Shown here in pieces: positions 1 through 6,986 of a stretch of 19,380 nucleotides of DNA. The stretch is from an uncultured Bacteroides sp. (GTDB lineage Bacteria; Bacteroidota; Bacteroidia; Bacteroidales; Bacteroidaceae). The first letter of the stretch is position 1. Each line of letters opens with the position of its first letter. Made by a program: the position numbers and the translations under genes. The notes under the pieces were generated by a model, which did not search any database, had not been told where the DNA came from, and saw only the letters and a program-made list of their open reading frames with translations. Location: positions 1 through 19,380 of the forward strand of contig USQO01000035.1 of the NCBI GenBank assembly GCA_900556845.1. The letters run 5' to 3'.

Positions 1-92
1 AATATAATATATCCTAATCTTTATTTTGTTTCATTTGTTAGTATATATTAACTATTGATGCTGTTTTCTCTTTTTATCCGGTTTCTTTTATT
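1..92. other. AT-rich intergenic DNA upstream of miaB
   Basis: This stretch is AT-rich and has no convincing open reading frame, RNA gene or terminator. It holds runs of alternating A and T near the left edge. It probably contains the end of the upstream intergenic region and the -33 side of the miaB promoter. Confidence 0.5.
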
Positions 93-114
93 GATAGAGA
101 AAGCTCTATCTTTG
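82..114 (+). promoter_or_regulatory. Putative miaB promoter overlapping an inverted repeat
   Basis: TATCTTTG at 107-114 matches the Bacteroidetes -7 consensus TAnnTTTG and predicts a start near 121, about 22 bases before the miaB ATG. The -33 side is poor: only a TTTC-like element near 82-85 lies at the expected distance. A perfect inverted repeat, GATAGAG (93-99) and CTCTATC (104-110) with loop AAAG, overlaps the left half of the -7 box. The overlap is seen directly; a regulatory role is inference. Confidence 0.6.
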
Positions 115-142
115 CAGAGTATTAAATAATTAAGAAGAATTT

Positions 143-1513
143 ATGGTAAAAGAAATGGAGGGAGCAGACTTTAAATCTGCGACCGATTGCGTGAGCAAAA
201 AACTTTTTATTGAAACCTATGGTTGCCAGATGAATGTGGCAGACAGTGAAGTAATTGCCTCGATTATGAAAATGGCAGGCTATGATGTTTGCGAGTCCTT
301 GGATGATGCGGATGCTGTATTTATGAATACGTGTTCTATACGTGATAATGCAGAGCAGAAAATCCTGAATCGTCTGGAGTTTTTCCATTCACTGCGTAAA
401 AAACGTAAACACCTGATTGTCGGTGTATTGGGCTGTATGGCAGAACGTGTAAAGAACGACCTTATTGAAAACCATCATGTAGATCTGGTAGCAGGTCCTG
501 ATGCTTATCTTACGTTGCCTGAGCTGATTGCAGCGGTAGAAGCCGGTGAGAAAGCAATTAATGTTGAGCTTTCTACAACCGAAACGTATCGTGATGTAAT
601 TCCATCGCGTATTTGCGGAAATCACATTTCAGGTTTTGTTTCGATTATGCGCGGATGTAACAACTTCTGCCATTATTGTATTGTGCCTTATACACGCGGA
701 CGTGAGCGTAGCCGGGATGTGGAAAGCATCTTGAATGAAGTGCGCGATTTGCAGCAGAAGGGCTACAAGGAGGTTACTTTGCTGGGACAGAATGTCAACT
801 CGTACAGATTCGAGAAAGAGGGCGAAGTAATTACTTTCCCGATGTTGTTGCGTACGGTAGCCGAAGCTGTTCCGGGCATGCGTGTACGCTTTACTACTTC
901 ACATCCTAAGGATATGAGCGATGAGACGCTTCACGTTATTGCCGAAGTGCCGAATGTATGCAAGCATATTCATTTGCCGGTTCAAAGCGGAAGCTCGCGT
1001 ATTTTGAAACTGATGAACCGTAAGTATACCCGCGAATGGTATCTTGAAAGGGTAGAGGCGATTCGCCGTATCATTCCCGACTGTGGATTGAGCACGGATA
1101 TATTCTCTGGATTTCACTCTGAAACAGAAGAAGACCATCAGATGTCGTTGTCGCTGATGCGTGCATGCGGCTATGATTCGGCTTTCATGTTTAAATACTC
1201 GGAACGTCCCGGAACTTATGCATCCAAGCATTTGCCGGATGATGTTCCTGAAGAAATAAAAATCCGTCGTCTGAATGAAATGATAGAATTGCAGAATCAG
1301 CTGTCGGCCGAAAGCAATGCCAAAGATGTAGGTAAGGTATTCGAAGTGCTGGTAGAAGGTGTGTCGAAACGTTCGAAAGAACAATTATTCGGTCGCACGG
1401 AGCAAAACAAGGTGGTTGTGTTCAACCGTGGAACGCATCGTATAGGTGATTTTGTAAACGTGCGTATCACTTCTTCAAGCTCGGCTACACTGAAAGGTGA
1501 GGAAGTTTTATAA
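143..1513 (+). CDS. miaB: tRNA-2-methylthio-N6-dimethylallyladenosine synthase MiaB
   Basis: Radical-SAM methylthiotransferase that adds a methylthio group to i6A37 of tRNAs reading UNN codons; a cytosolic [4Fe-4S] enzyme. The N-terminal UPF0004 domain shows the three cluster cysteines (C28 in YGCQMN, C64 in NTCSIR, C98 in LGCMAER). The radical-SAM cluster motif CxxxCxxC is at C172, C176 and C179, followed by IVPYTRGRERSR. A TRAM-like RNA-binding region occupies roughly residues 390-456. The 456-residue length fits Bacteroidales MiaB. The ATG at 143 is chosen because it follows the promoter by about 20 bases and the N-terminus (GADFKSAT) resembles relatives as I recall them. The gene is monocistronic: its own promoter precedes it and a strong terminator follows. 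Confidence 0.97.
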   Translation: MVKEMEGADFKSATDCVSKKLFIETYGCQMNVADSEVIASIMKMAGYDVCESLDDADAVFMNTCSIRDNAEQKILNRLEFFHSLRKKRKHLIVGVLGCMAERVKNDLIENHHVDLVAGPDAYLTLPELIAAVEAGEKAINVELSTTETYRDVIPSRICGNHISGFVSIMRGCNNFCHYCIVPYTRGRERSRDVESILNEVRDLQQKGYKEVTLLGQNVNSYRFEKEGEVITFPMLLRTVAEAVPGMRVRFTTSHPKDMSDETLHVIAEVPNVCKHIHLPVQSGSSRILKLMNRKYTREWYLERVEAIRRIIPDCGLSTDIFSGFHSETEEDHQMSLSLMRACGYDSAFMFKYSERPGTYASKHLPDDVPEEIKIRRLNEMIELQNQLSAESNAKDVGKVFEVLVEGVSKRSKEQLFGRTEQNKVVVFNRGTHRIGDFVNVRITSSSSATLKGEEVL

Positions 1514-1538
1514 ATCTTTTATAAAGATATTATCTGAT

Positions 1539-1573
1539 GTCCTGGATGGTTTCTGCCATTCAGGACTTTTTTT
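1539..1573 (+). terminator. Rho-independent terminator after miaB
   Basis: An 11-bp stem pairs GTCCTGGATGG (1539-1549) with CCATTCAGGAC (1556-1566) around the loop TTTCTG, with one G-T wobble, and is followed directly by seven T (1567-1573). Confidence 0.92.
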
Positions 1574-1641
1574 GTCCGATGGCAAGACAGAGGTGTTTTA
1601 TACTCTTAAAAGATTTTAAAGGAGTGGTGCTGATATACATT

Positions 1642-1649
1642 TTATTTGT
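1642..1649 (+). promoter_or_regulatory. Possible weak -7 box before the methyltransferase operon
   Basis: TTTATTTG at 1642-1649 matches TAnnTTTG except at the second position. It would start transcription near 1656, before the GTG at 1676. It is the only candidate in this gap, and no -33 element is clear. Some promoter is expected here because a strong terminator precedes the cluster. Confidence 0.25.
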
Positions 1650-1675
1650 TAATTTGCAGGAAATTAGGGATAAAA

Positions 1676-2575
1676 GTGAATATACTCAAAATCGATATAT
1701 GTCCGCTTTGCGGAAAAAAACATTTCCAGAAGTTGATGACGTGTACAGATCATTATGCTACAGGCGAAAATTTTGATGTGTACATGTGCGACTCTTGTGG
1801 CTTTATCTTTACGCAACATGCACCTTGCGAGGCTGAAATAGGGCGTTACTATGATTCTCCCGACTATATTTCGCACAGCAATACGCATAAAGGACTGATG
1901 AATAAGGTCTACCATTGGGTAAGACAATATATGCTTATCAGTAAGGCGCACCTCATTAAGCATCATTCAGGGCTTAGCCGGGGAATATTGTTGGATATTG
2001 GTACAGGTACAGGCTATTTTGCCCATGCCATGCAGTCGAAAGGATGGCGGGTAAGGGCTATCGAAAAAAATGAGGCTGCACGGAAATTTGCTGCCGATAA
2101 CTTCGGTATTCAGGTTGAAGCTCCGGGAGCATTGGAAAGTTATGAAGATGGTTCGTTCGATGTGGTGACTTTGTGGCATGTAATGGAACATTTGGAACAG
2201 TTGAACGAAACATGGGCACAATTGTCACGTATTCTGAAAGATAGAGGCATTCTGGTAGTGGCAGTTCCAAATCCACGCTCGTATGATGCGGCAAAGTATA
2301 AAGAACAGTGGGCTGCATACGACGTTCCACGTCATTTGTGGCATTTCACGCCGGCTGTCATGCAGCAGTTTGGAGCAAAGTATGGCTTTATTTTGGCCGA
2401 CCAGCGTCCGATGCCGTTTGATGCTTTTTATGTTTCTATGCTGTCGGAAAAATATCAGAAGCATGCTTTCCCGTTTTTGCGCGGAATGGCTGTCGGAACA
2501 AAAGCCTGGTTCAGTACTTTGATTAATAAAGAACGGAGTAGTTCAATGATTTATGTATTCAGAAAGAAACAATGA
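1676..2575 (+). CDS. Zinc-ribbon class I SAM-dependent methyltransferase
   Basis: The N-terminus carries two cysteine pairs (CPLCG at about residue 9 and CDSCG at about 38, counting from the GTG), a likely zinc ribbon. A Rossmann-type class I methyltransferase core follows: the SAM-binding motif I is LLDIGTGTGYF (about 105-115), then an acidic residue in RAIEKNE, then the Methyltransf_11-type VVTLWHVMEHLE. The substrate is unknown; related zinc-ribbon methyltransferases act on sugars, lipids or small molecules. GTG at 1676 is preferred over TTG at 1646 because it gives a start just before the zinc ribbon, has AGGG upstream and lies after the only candidate promoter; the longer form (309 residues) cannot be excluded. 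The end overlaps ftsX by four bases (ATGA), so the two are probably translationally coupled. Confidence 0.85.
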   Translation: MNILKIDICPLCGKKHFQKLMTCTDHYATGENFDVYMCDSCGFIFTQHAPCEAEIGRYYDSPDYISHSNTHKGLMNKVYHWVRQYMLISKAHLIKHHSGLSRGILLDIGTGTGYFAHAMQSKGWRVRAIEKNEAARKFAADNFGIQVEAPGALESYEDGSFDVVTLWHVMEHLEQLNETWAQLSRILKDRGILVVAVPNPRSYDAAKYKEQWAAYDVPRHLWHFTPAVMQQFGAKYGFILADQRPMPFDAFYVSMLSEKYQKHAFPFLRGMAVGTKAWFSTLINKERSSSMIYVFRKKQ

Positions 2576-3444
2576 GTAAAAACAAAAAATCATATTTTGA
2601 TATGCAGTTCATTACATCCAGCATCAGTACTATGTTGGTGTTGCTGCTGTTGGGAATGGTTGTATTTTTTATGCTAACAGCCAATAACCTTTCTGTATAT
2701 GTACGTGAGAATATCGGAATAACTTTGGTGCTCAGCGATGATATGAAGGAATCTTCGATAATTGCTTTCCAAAAACAATTGGAGAAGAAGAATTATATTA
2801 AAAAAACAACTTATATATCGAAAGCAGAAGCGTTGAAAGAACAAACGCAGGCAATGGGAACTGACCCTGTAGAATTTTTGGGGCATAATCCGTTTACTGC
2901 ATCTTTGGAACTGAAGCTGGCTGCCGATTATGCCACCTCTGACAGTATTACCTGGATAGAGCAGGAACTGAGGAGGAGCAACAAGTATATAATGGAAGTG
3001 AATTATCCTCAGGAATTGCTGGACTCTGTGAATCGGAATATCCGTAAACTGAGTATGTTTCTTTTGGGACTGGCAGGATTGCTCACGCTTATCTCGTTTG
3101 CATTGATAAACAATACCATACGCCTTACTATTTATTCAAAGCGTTTTCTTATTCACACTATGAAGCTGGTGGGTGCCAGCTGGTCGTTTATACGCCGGCC
3201 TTTCATGGCCCGTAGTTTCTGGATAGGCATTGTGGCTTCTGTCTTTGCAGATGCTTTGCTGATGGGGCTTTCTTATCTGACTATTCAGTATGAACCGGAT
3301 TTGATAGCAGTGGTTACTCCGTATGTAATGCTTACTGTAATGGCATTGGTTTTTGTTTTCGGAATTCTAATAACAGCTTTCTGTACACTTATTTCTATCA
3401 ATAAGTTCCTTAGAATGAAAGCAAGCAATCTTTATTATATTTAA
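2572..3444 (+). CDS. ftsX: FtsX-like permease, cell-division ABC component
   Basis: FtsX is the membrane partner of the ATPase FtsE; together they control peptidoglycan hydrolases at the division site. The 290-residue protein has the FtsX plan: a first membrane helix at about 17-37, a large periplasmic domain (about 40-155), then three helices at about 163-185, 213-240 and 250-275. The cytoplasmic stretch RLTIYSKRFLIHTMKLVGAS between helices 2 and 3 is typical of FtsX (FLIHTMKLVGA). No ftsE lies next to it, unlike the ftsE-ftsX order of many bacteria. The ATG overlaps the stop of the preceding methyltransferase as ATGA. Confidence 0.93.
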   Translation: MSKNKKSYFDMQFITSSISTMLVLLLLGMVVFFMLTANNLSVYVRENIGITLVLSDDMKESSIIAFQKQLEKKNYIKKTTYISKAEALKEQTQAMGTDPVEFLGHNPFTASLELKLAADYATSDSITWIEQELRRSNKYIMEVNYPQELLDSVNRNIRKLSMFLLGLAGLLTLISFALINNTIRLTIYSKRFLIHTMKLVGASWSFIRRPFMARSFWIGIVASVFADALLMGLSYLTIQYEPDLIAVVTPYVMLTVMALVFVFGILITAFCTLISINKFLRMKASNLYYI

Positions 3445-3467
3445 TAATCTCAAAATCAGTTATCGGT

Positions 3468-3695
3468 ATGGATAAACGGAAATTAGCTTTTGACAAGAAG
3501 AATTTTATACTCCTTGCTATCGGCATGGTAGTAATTATTATAGGTTTTCTGCTGATGTCGGGACCGGGGTCTACAGAAACCACTTTCGAACCTGATATAT
3601 TTAGTACTCGCCGAATTGTTGTAGCACCGGTTGTTTGCTTTTTGGGGTTCATTTTTATGATTTATGGGATTTTGTGTAAACCTTCTGATAAATAA
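3468..3695 (+). CDS. DUF3098 small membrane protein
   Basis: A 75-residue protein with a charged N-terminus (MDKRKLAFDKKNF), a membrane helix at about 14-31 ending in LMSGPG, a short extracytoplasmic segment and a second helix at about 50-69. This matches the DUF3098 family of Bacteroidetes, which I recognise from its sequence and from its usual place after ftsX. Function is unknown. It sits between ftsX (23-base gap) and uppP (31-base gap), so a role in the envelope or as an FtsX accessory is plausible but not shown. Confidence 0.85.
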   Translation: MDKRKLAFDKKNFILLAIGMVVIIIGFLLMSGPGSTETTFEPDIFSTRRIVVAPVVCFLGFIFMIYGILCKPSDK

Positions 3696-3726
3696 TAATT
3701 CAAACTTAAAATATTAGTAAAAAGAG

Positions 3727-4530
3727 ATGAGTTGGTTCGAAGCCTTGATTTTAGGTCTGTTACAGGGATTGACTGAATATCTTCCTGTAAGTAGTAGCGG
3801 ACATTTGGCCATTGGTTCCGCTTTGTTTGGTATTGATGGAGAAGAAAACCTTACGTTTACCATTGTTGTACATGTGGCTACAGTTCTCAGTACCTTGGTT
3901 ATTCTTTGGAAAGAAATAGATTGGATTTTCCGCGGACTGTTTAAATTCCAGATGAACGAGGAAACAAAATACGTGTTCAGTATTATTGTTTCGATGATTC
4001 CGGTAGGTATTGTTGGCTTATTCTTTAAGGATTATGTTGAAGAAATATTTGGCTCTGGTTTGCTTATTGTAGGAATCATGTTGCTCGTAACAGCAGGATT
4101 GTTGGTCTTTTCATATTATGCAAAACCACGTCAGAAAGAGAAAATCAGCTTGCGCGATGCATTTATTATCGGTCTGGCACAGGCTTGTGCCGTAATGCCA
4201 GGTTTGTCTCGTTCGGGCTCGACCATTGCTACAGGTTTGTTATTGGGAAACAAAAAGGAAACATTGGCTCAGTTCTCATTTTTGATGGTAATACCTCCTA
4301 TTCTTGGAGAGGCACTGCTCAGTGGTATGGAGATTGTGAAAGGGGCTGCTAATCCGGGAGCTGAAGTTTCATTGGTAGCTTTGATTGTAGGTTTCTTGGC
4401 TGCTTTTGTTTCAGGCTGTGCTGCTTGCAAGTGGATGATTAATATCGTGAAAAAAGGTAAGCTGGTTTATTTTGGTATATACTGTGCTTTGGCCGGAATA
4501 GTAACTATTGTATGTAGCATGCTGTCATAA
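3727..4530 (+). CDS. uppP: Undecaprenyl-diphosphate phosphatase UppP (BacA family)
   Basis: Integral membrane phosphatase that converts undecaprenyl pyrophosphate to undecaprenyl phosphate, recycling the lipid carrier for peptidoglycan and surface glycans; family members give bacitracin resistance when overproduced. Family motifs are present: QGLTEYLPVSSSGHL at residues 13-27 (the (E/Q)xxxE element with Q13 and E17, and H26) and PGLSRSGSTI at about 157-166. Length 267 is normal, with about eight hydrophobic segments. It lies in the same cluster as ftsX, and truB begins 5 bases after its stop, so cotranscription is likely. Confidence 0.96.
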   Translation: MSWFEALILGLLQGLTEYLPVSSSGHLAIGSALFGIDGEENLTFTIVVHVATVLSTLVILWKEIDWIFRGLFKFQMNEETKYVFSIIVSMIPVGIVGLFFKDYVEEIFGSGLLIVGIMLLVTAGLLVFSYYAKPRQKEKISLRDAFIIGLAQACAVMPGLSRSGSTIATGLLLGNKKETLAQFSFLMVIPPILGEALLSGMEIVKGAANPGAEVSLVALIVGFLAAFVSGCAACKWMINIVKKGKLVYFGIYCALAGIVTIVCSMLS

Positions 4531-4535
4531 TTTAT

Positions 4536-5240
4536 ATGAATTTCAAGGAAGGAGAAGTAATATATGTTGATAAGCCGTTGCGGTGGACTTCTTTTGCGGT
4601 AGTAAACAAGATTCGCTACCACATCAGTCGCAAGCTCGGTGTTAAGAAAATAAAGGTTGGCCATGCCGGAACGCTCGATCCCTTGGCCACCGGTGTTATG
4701 ATTATTTGTACCGGAAAGGCTACGAAGCGTATCGAAGAATTTCAGTATCATACTAAGGAATATATCGCGACATTGCAGTTGGGAGCAACTACTCCTTCGT
4801 ATGATTTGGAAAAAGAAATTGATGCCGTATATCCTACAGAGCATATTACCGAAGAAATGGTACGGGAAGTTCTGACTCGTTTTGTAGGAACCATAGAGCA
4901 GGTGCCTCCTGCCTTTTCGGCTTGCAAGGTAGATGGCAAGCGTGCTTATGATTTGGCAAGAAAGGGTGATGAAGTGGAACTGAAGCCAAAAGTTTTAGTT
5001 ATTGATGAAATAGAATTGCTGGAATGCAATTTGCCCGAGATAAAAATCAGGGTAGTTTGCAGTAAAGGTACTTATATCAGAGCTTTGGCACGCGATATTG
5101 GCGAGGCTTTACAAAGTGGAGCACATCTCACCGGACTTATACGTACACGTGTGGGAGATGTCAGACTGGCTGATTGCATGCAAGTAGAAGATTTTGAGAG
5201 TTGGTTGGACCAACAGGAGATAGAAGTTATAAACGATTAA
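4536..5240 (+). CDS. truB: tRNA pseudouridine(55) synthase TruB
   Basis: Makes pseudouridine 55 in the T-loop of tRNAs. The motif KVGHAGTLDPLATGVM carries the catalytic aspartate D48; the earlier KPLRWTS (residues 13-19) and the later GTYIRALARDIG are also family signatures. At 234 residues it is shorter than the E. coli enzyme because the C-terminal PUA domain is missing, which is usual for Bacteroidetes TruB as I recall. It starts 5 bases after the uppP stop and is followed at 18 bases by queA. Confidence 0.96.
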   Translation: MNFKEGEVIYVDKPLRWTSFAVVNKIRYHISRKLGVKKIKVGHAGTLDPLATGVMIICTGKATKRIEEFQYHTKEYIATLQLGATTPSYDLEKEIDAVYPTEHITEEMVREVLTRFVGTIEQVPPAFSACKVDGKRAYDLARKGDEVELKPKVLVIDEIELLECNLPEIKIRVVCSKGTYIRALARDIGEALQSGAHLTGLIRTRVGDVRLADCMQVEDFESWLDQQEIEVIND

Positions 5241-5257
5241 GGAAAGAAAGGAAGAAG

Positions 5258-6313
5258 ATGAAACTGTCACAATTTAAATTTAAGTTACCGGAAGAGAAGA
5301 TTGCACTTTACCCGGCAAAGTACAGAGATGAGTCTCGCCTGATGGTTGTACATAAGTCAACAGGTCAGATTGAACACAAGGTATTCAAGGATGTGCTGAA
5401 TTACTTTGATGACAAGGATGTATTTATCTTTAATGATACCAAAGTATTTCCTGCACGTTTATATGGAAACAAAGAAAAAACCGGTGCCCGTATCGAAGTA
5501 TTCTTGCTGAGAGAACTTAACGAGGAACTGCGTTTGTGGGATGTATTGGTTGATCCTGCCCGTAAAATCCGTATCGGAAACAAATTGTATTTTGGTGATG
5601 ACGATTCGATGGTAGCCGAAGTTATCGACAATACTACATCGCGTGGCCGTACGCTTCGTTTCTTGTATGACGGTCCACACGATGAGTTTAAAAAGGCACT
5701 TTATGCTTTGGGTGAAGCACCGCTGCCATTCTTTATCAACCGTAAGGTGGAACCCGAAGATGCAGAACGTTTCCAGACTATCTTTGCAAAAAATGAAGGA
5801 GCTGTAACAGTTCCGGCCGCAGGTTTGCACTTTAGCCGTGAGCTGATGAAGCGTATGGAGATTAAAGGTATTGACTTTGCATTTATCACGATGCATGCCG
5901 GACTGGGCAATTTCCGTGAAATAGATGTAGAGGACCTTACTAAGCATAAGATGGATTCGGAGCAGATGTTCGTCAATGCGGATGCCTGCCGTATCGTGAA
6001 CGAAGCCAAAGACCGTGGCAATAAGGTTTGTGCTGTAGGTACTACTGTAATGCGTGCTATTGAAACTGCTGTGGGAACAGACGGACACTTGAAAGAATTT
6101 GAAGGATGGACCAATAAGTTTATTTTCCCTCCTTATGATTTCTCTGTAGCCGACAGCATGATTAGTAACTTCCATCTTCCACTCTCTACTATGCTGATGC
6201 TGGTATGTTCATACGGAGGTTATGAATTGGTTATGGAAGCCTATAATACAGCTCTCAAGGAAGATTACAGATTCGGTACTTATGGCGATGCTATGCTGAT
6301 TATTGATAAATGA
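5258..6313 (+). CDS. queA: S-adenosylmethionine:tRNA ribosyltransferase-isomerase QueA
   Basis: Transfers the ribosyl group of SAM to preQ1 in tRNA, giving epoxyqueuosine at the wobble position of GUN anticodons. The 351-residue sequence carries family signatures: FKFKLPEEKIALYPAKYRDESRL near the N-terminus (residues 6-28), FNDTKVFPARL, TVPAAGLHF (about 184-192), GLGNFREID, VGTTVMRAIE and the C-terminal FHLPLSTMLML. The ATG at 5258 is chosen over the in-frame upstream start at 5201: it gives the expected N-terminus and has a purine-rich GGAAAGAAAGGAAGAAG run just before it. The stop overlaps the folK start (ATGA). Confidence 0.96.
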   Translation: MKLSQFKFKLPEEKIALYPAKYRDESRLMVVHKSTGQIEHKVFKDVLNYFDDKDVFIFNDTKVFPARLYGNKEKTGARIEVFLLRELNEELRLWDVLVDPARKIRIGNKLYFGDDDSMVAEVIDNTTSRGRTLRFLYDGPHDEFKKALYALGEAPLPFFINRKVEPEDAERFQTIFAKNEGAVTVPAAGLHFSRELMKRMEIKGIDFAFITMHAGLGNFREIDVEDLTKHKMDSEQMFVNADACRIVNEAKDRGNKVCAVGTTVMRAIETAVGTDGHLKEFEGWTNKFIFPPYDFSVADSMISNFHLPLSTMLMLVCSYGGYELVMEAYNTALKEDYRFGTYGDAMLIIDK

Positions 6314-6774
6314 TGACAGCGGTTTATTTAGGACTTGGAACTAATTTGGGTGACAAGCAAGCTAACTTGAAGGCTGCTGTAGAAAAGATAAACGAAAGGA
6401 TAGGGGAGGTTACTTCTCTATCCTCTTTTTATGAAACCGCTCCCTGGGGATTTGAGTCTCAAAATAGTTTCTTGAATGCGGCTTTATGTGTACAAACTTC
6501 GATGGAAGCTTTACAGATTTTACAGGTTACACAAGAGATCGAAAAAGAACTGGGCCGGATGAAGAAATCGTCAGGTGGATGTTACACAGACCGTCTGATA
6601 GATATTGATATTCTTCTTTATGGCGACCTTGTGCTGAATGCTTCACAACTTGTTATACCTCATCCTTTAATGGAAAAGCGTGCCTTTGTTATGCAGCCAT
6701 TGGCTGAGATAGCTCCGCATGTAGTTCATCCGTTATTGAACAAGACGATGCAAGAGCTGGCTCTTCAGCTTTGA
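6310..6774 (+). CDS. folK: 2-amino-4-hydroxy-6-hydroxymethyldihydropteridine diphosphokinase
   Basis: Pyrophosphorylates 6-hydroxymethyl-7,8-dihydropterin with ATP, the step before dihydropteroate synthase in folate synthesis. Signatures: LGLGTNLGD (7-15), FYETAPWGF, the metal and substrate motif DRLIDIDILLYGD (about 94-106), and IPHPLMEKRAFVMQPLAEIAP (about 117-137). Length 154 is normal. Two adjacent ATG codons (6310 and 6313) are both possible starts; the first overlaps the queA stop. It is the last gene of the methyltransferase-to-folK cluster. No clear hairpin terminator follows, but the metK promoter begins within 40 bases. Confidence 0.95.
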   Translation: MMTAVYLGLGTNLGDKQANLKAAVEKINERIGEVTSLSSFYETAPWGFESQNSFLNAALCVQTSMEALQILQVTQEIEKELGRMKKSSGGCYTDRLIDIDILLYGDLVLNASQLVIPHPLMEKRAFVMQPLAEIAPHVVHPLLNKTMQELALQL

Positions 6775-6810
6775 AGACTATCGTCAAGCAATGTTAAAGC
6801 AAAAATTATA

Positions 6811-6842
6811 TTGTAATTATTCCAATTTTATTCCTATCTTTG
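6811..6842 (+). promoter_or_regulatory. metK promoter
   Basis: TATCTTTG at 6835-6842 matches the Bacteroidetes -7 box. A TTG at 6811-6813 lies 21 bases upstream as a weak -33 element. The predicted start near 6849-6850 puts the riboswitch almost at the 5' end of the transcript. Confidence 0.75.
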
Positions 6843-6855
6843 CAGCCGAAAATAA

Positions 6856-6908
6856 AAGTGGAAAGATTTGAGTAGCTTGCAACCACGGAAAAAAATGCTA
6901 AAAACACA
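6856..6908 (+). promoter_or_regulatory. SAM-II-type riboswitch upstream of metK
   Basis: The segment matches the SAM-II consensus as I know it: a P1 helix GTGG (6858-6861) with CCAC (6883-6886), an enclosed L1 loop containing GATTTGAG and CTTGCA, then an A-rich linker and the conserved ATGCTAAAAA at 6895-6904. The TGC of the last element can pair with GCA in CTTGCA, giving the H-type pseudoknot of this class. The position just after the promoter and before SAM synthase fits feedback by SAM. Known SAM-II elements often precede methionine synthesis genes. I could not run a covariance model. Confidence 0.87.
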
Positions 6909-6910
6909 TC

Positions 6911-6961
6911 TTGATTTCCCGATGAATTAAATTCTACTCTGTCCGTACACGGATAAATCAA
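6911..6961 (+). promoter_or_regulatory. Possible expression-platform hairpin in the metK leader
   Basis: TTGATTT (6911-6917) can pair with AAATCAA (6955-6961), enclosing a small TCCG-TACA-CGGA hairpin (6942-6953). It lies between the riboswitch core and the start codon, 26 bases further on. No T-run follows, so it is not an obvious terminator. Any role in translation control is inference. Confidence 0.3.
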
Positions 6962-6986
6962 TCACCATTAATTTTAATTTTGTATT

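Noticed and set aside
1537..1776. Small + strand frame across the miaB terminator into the methyltransferase
   Set aside because: It begins inside the terminator hairpin and then runs out of frame with the real gene.
5459..6175. - strand open frame (238 codons) antisense to queA
   Set aside because: queA motifs are continuous through the region; the antisense product is rich in Cys, His and Phe as expected of a shadow frame.
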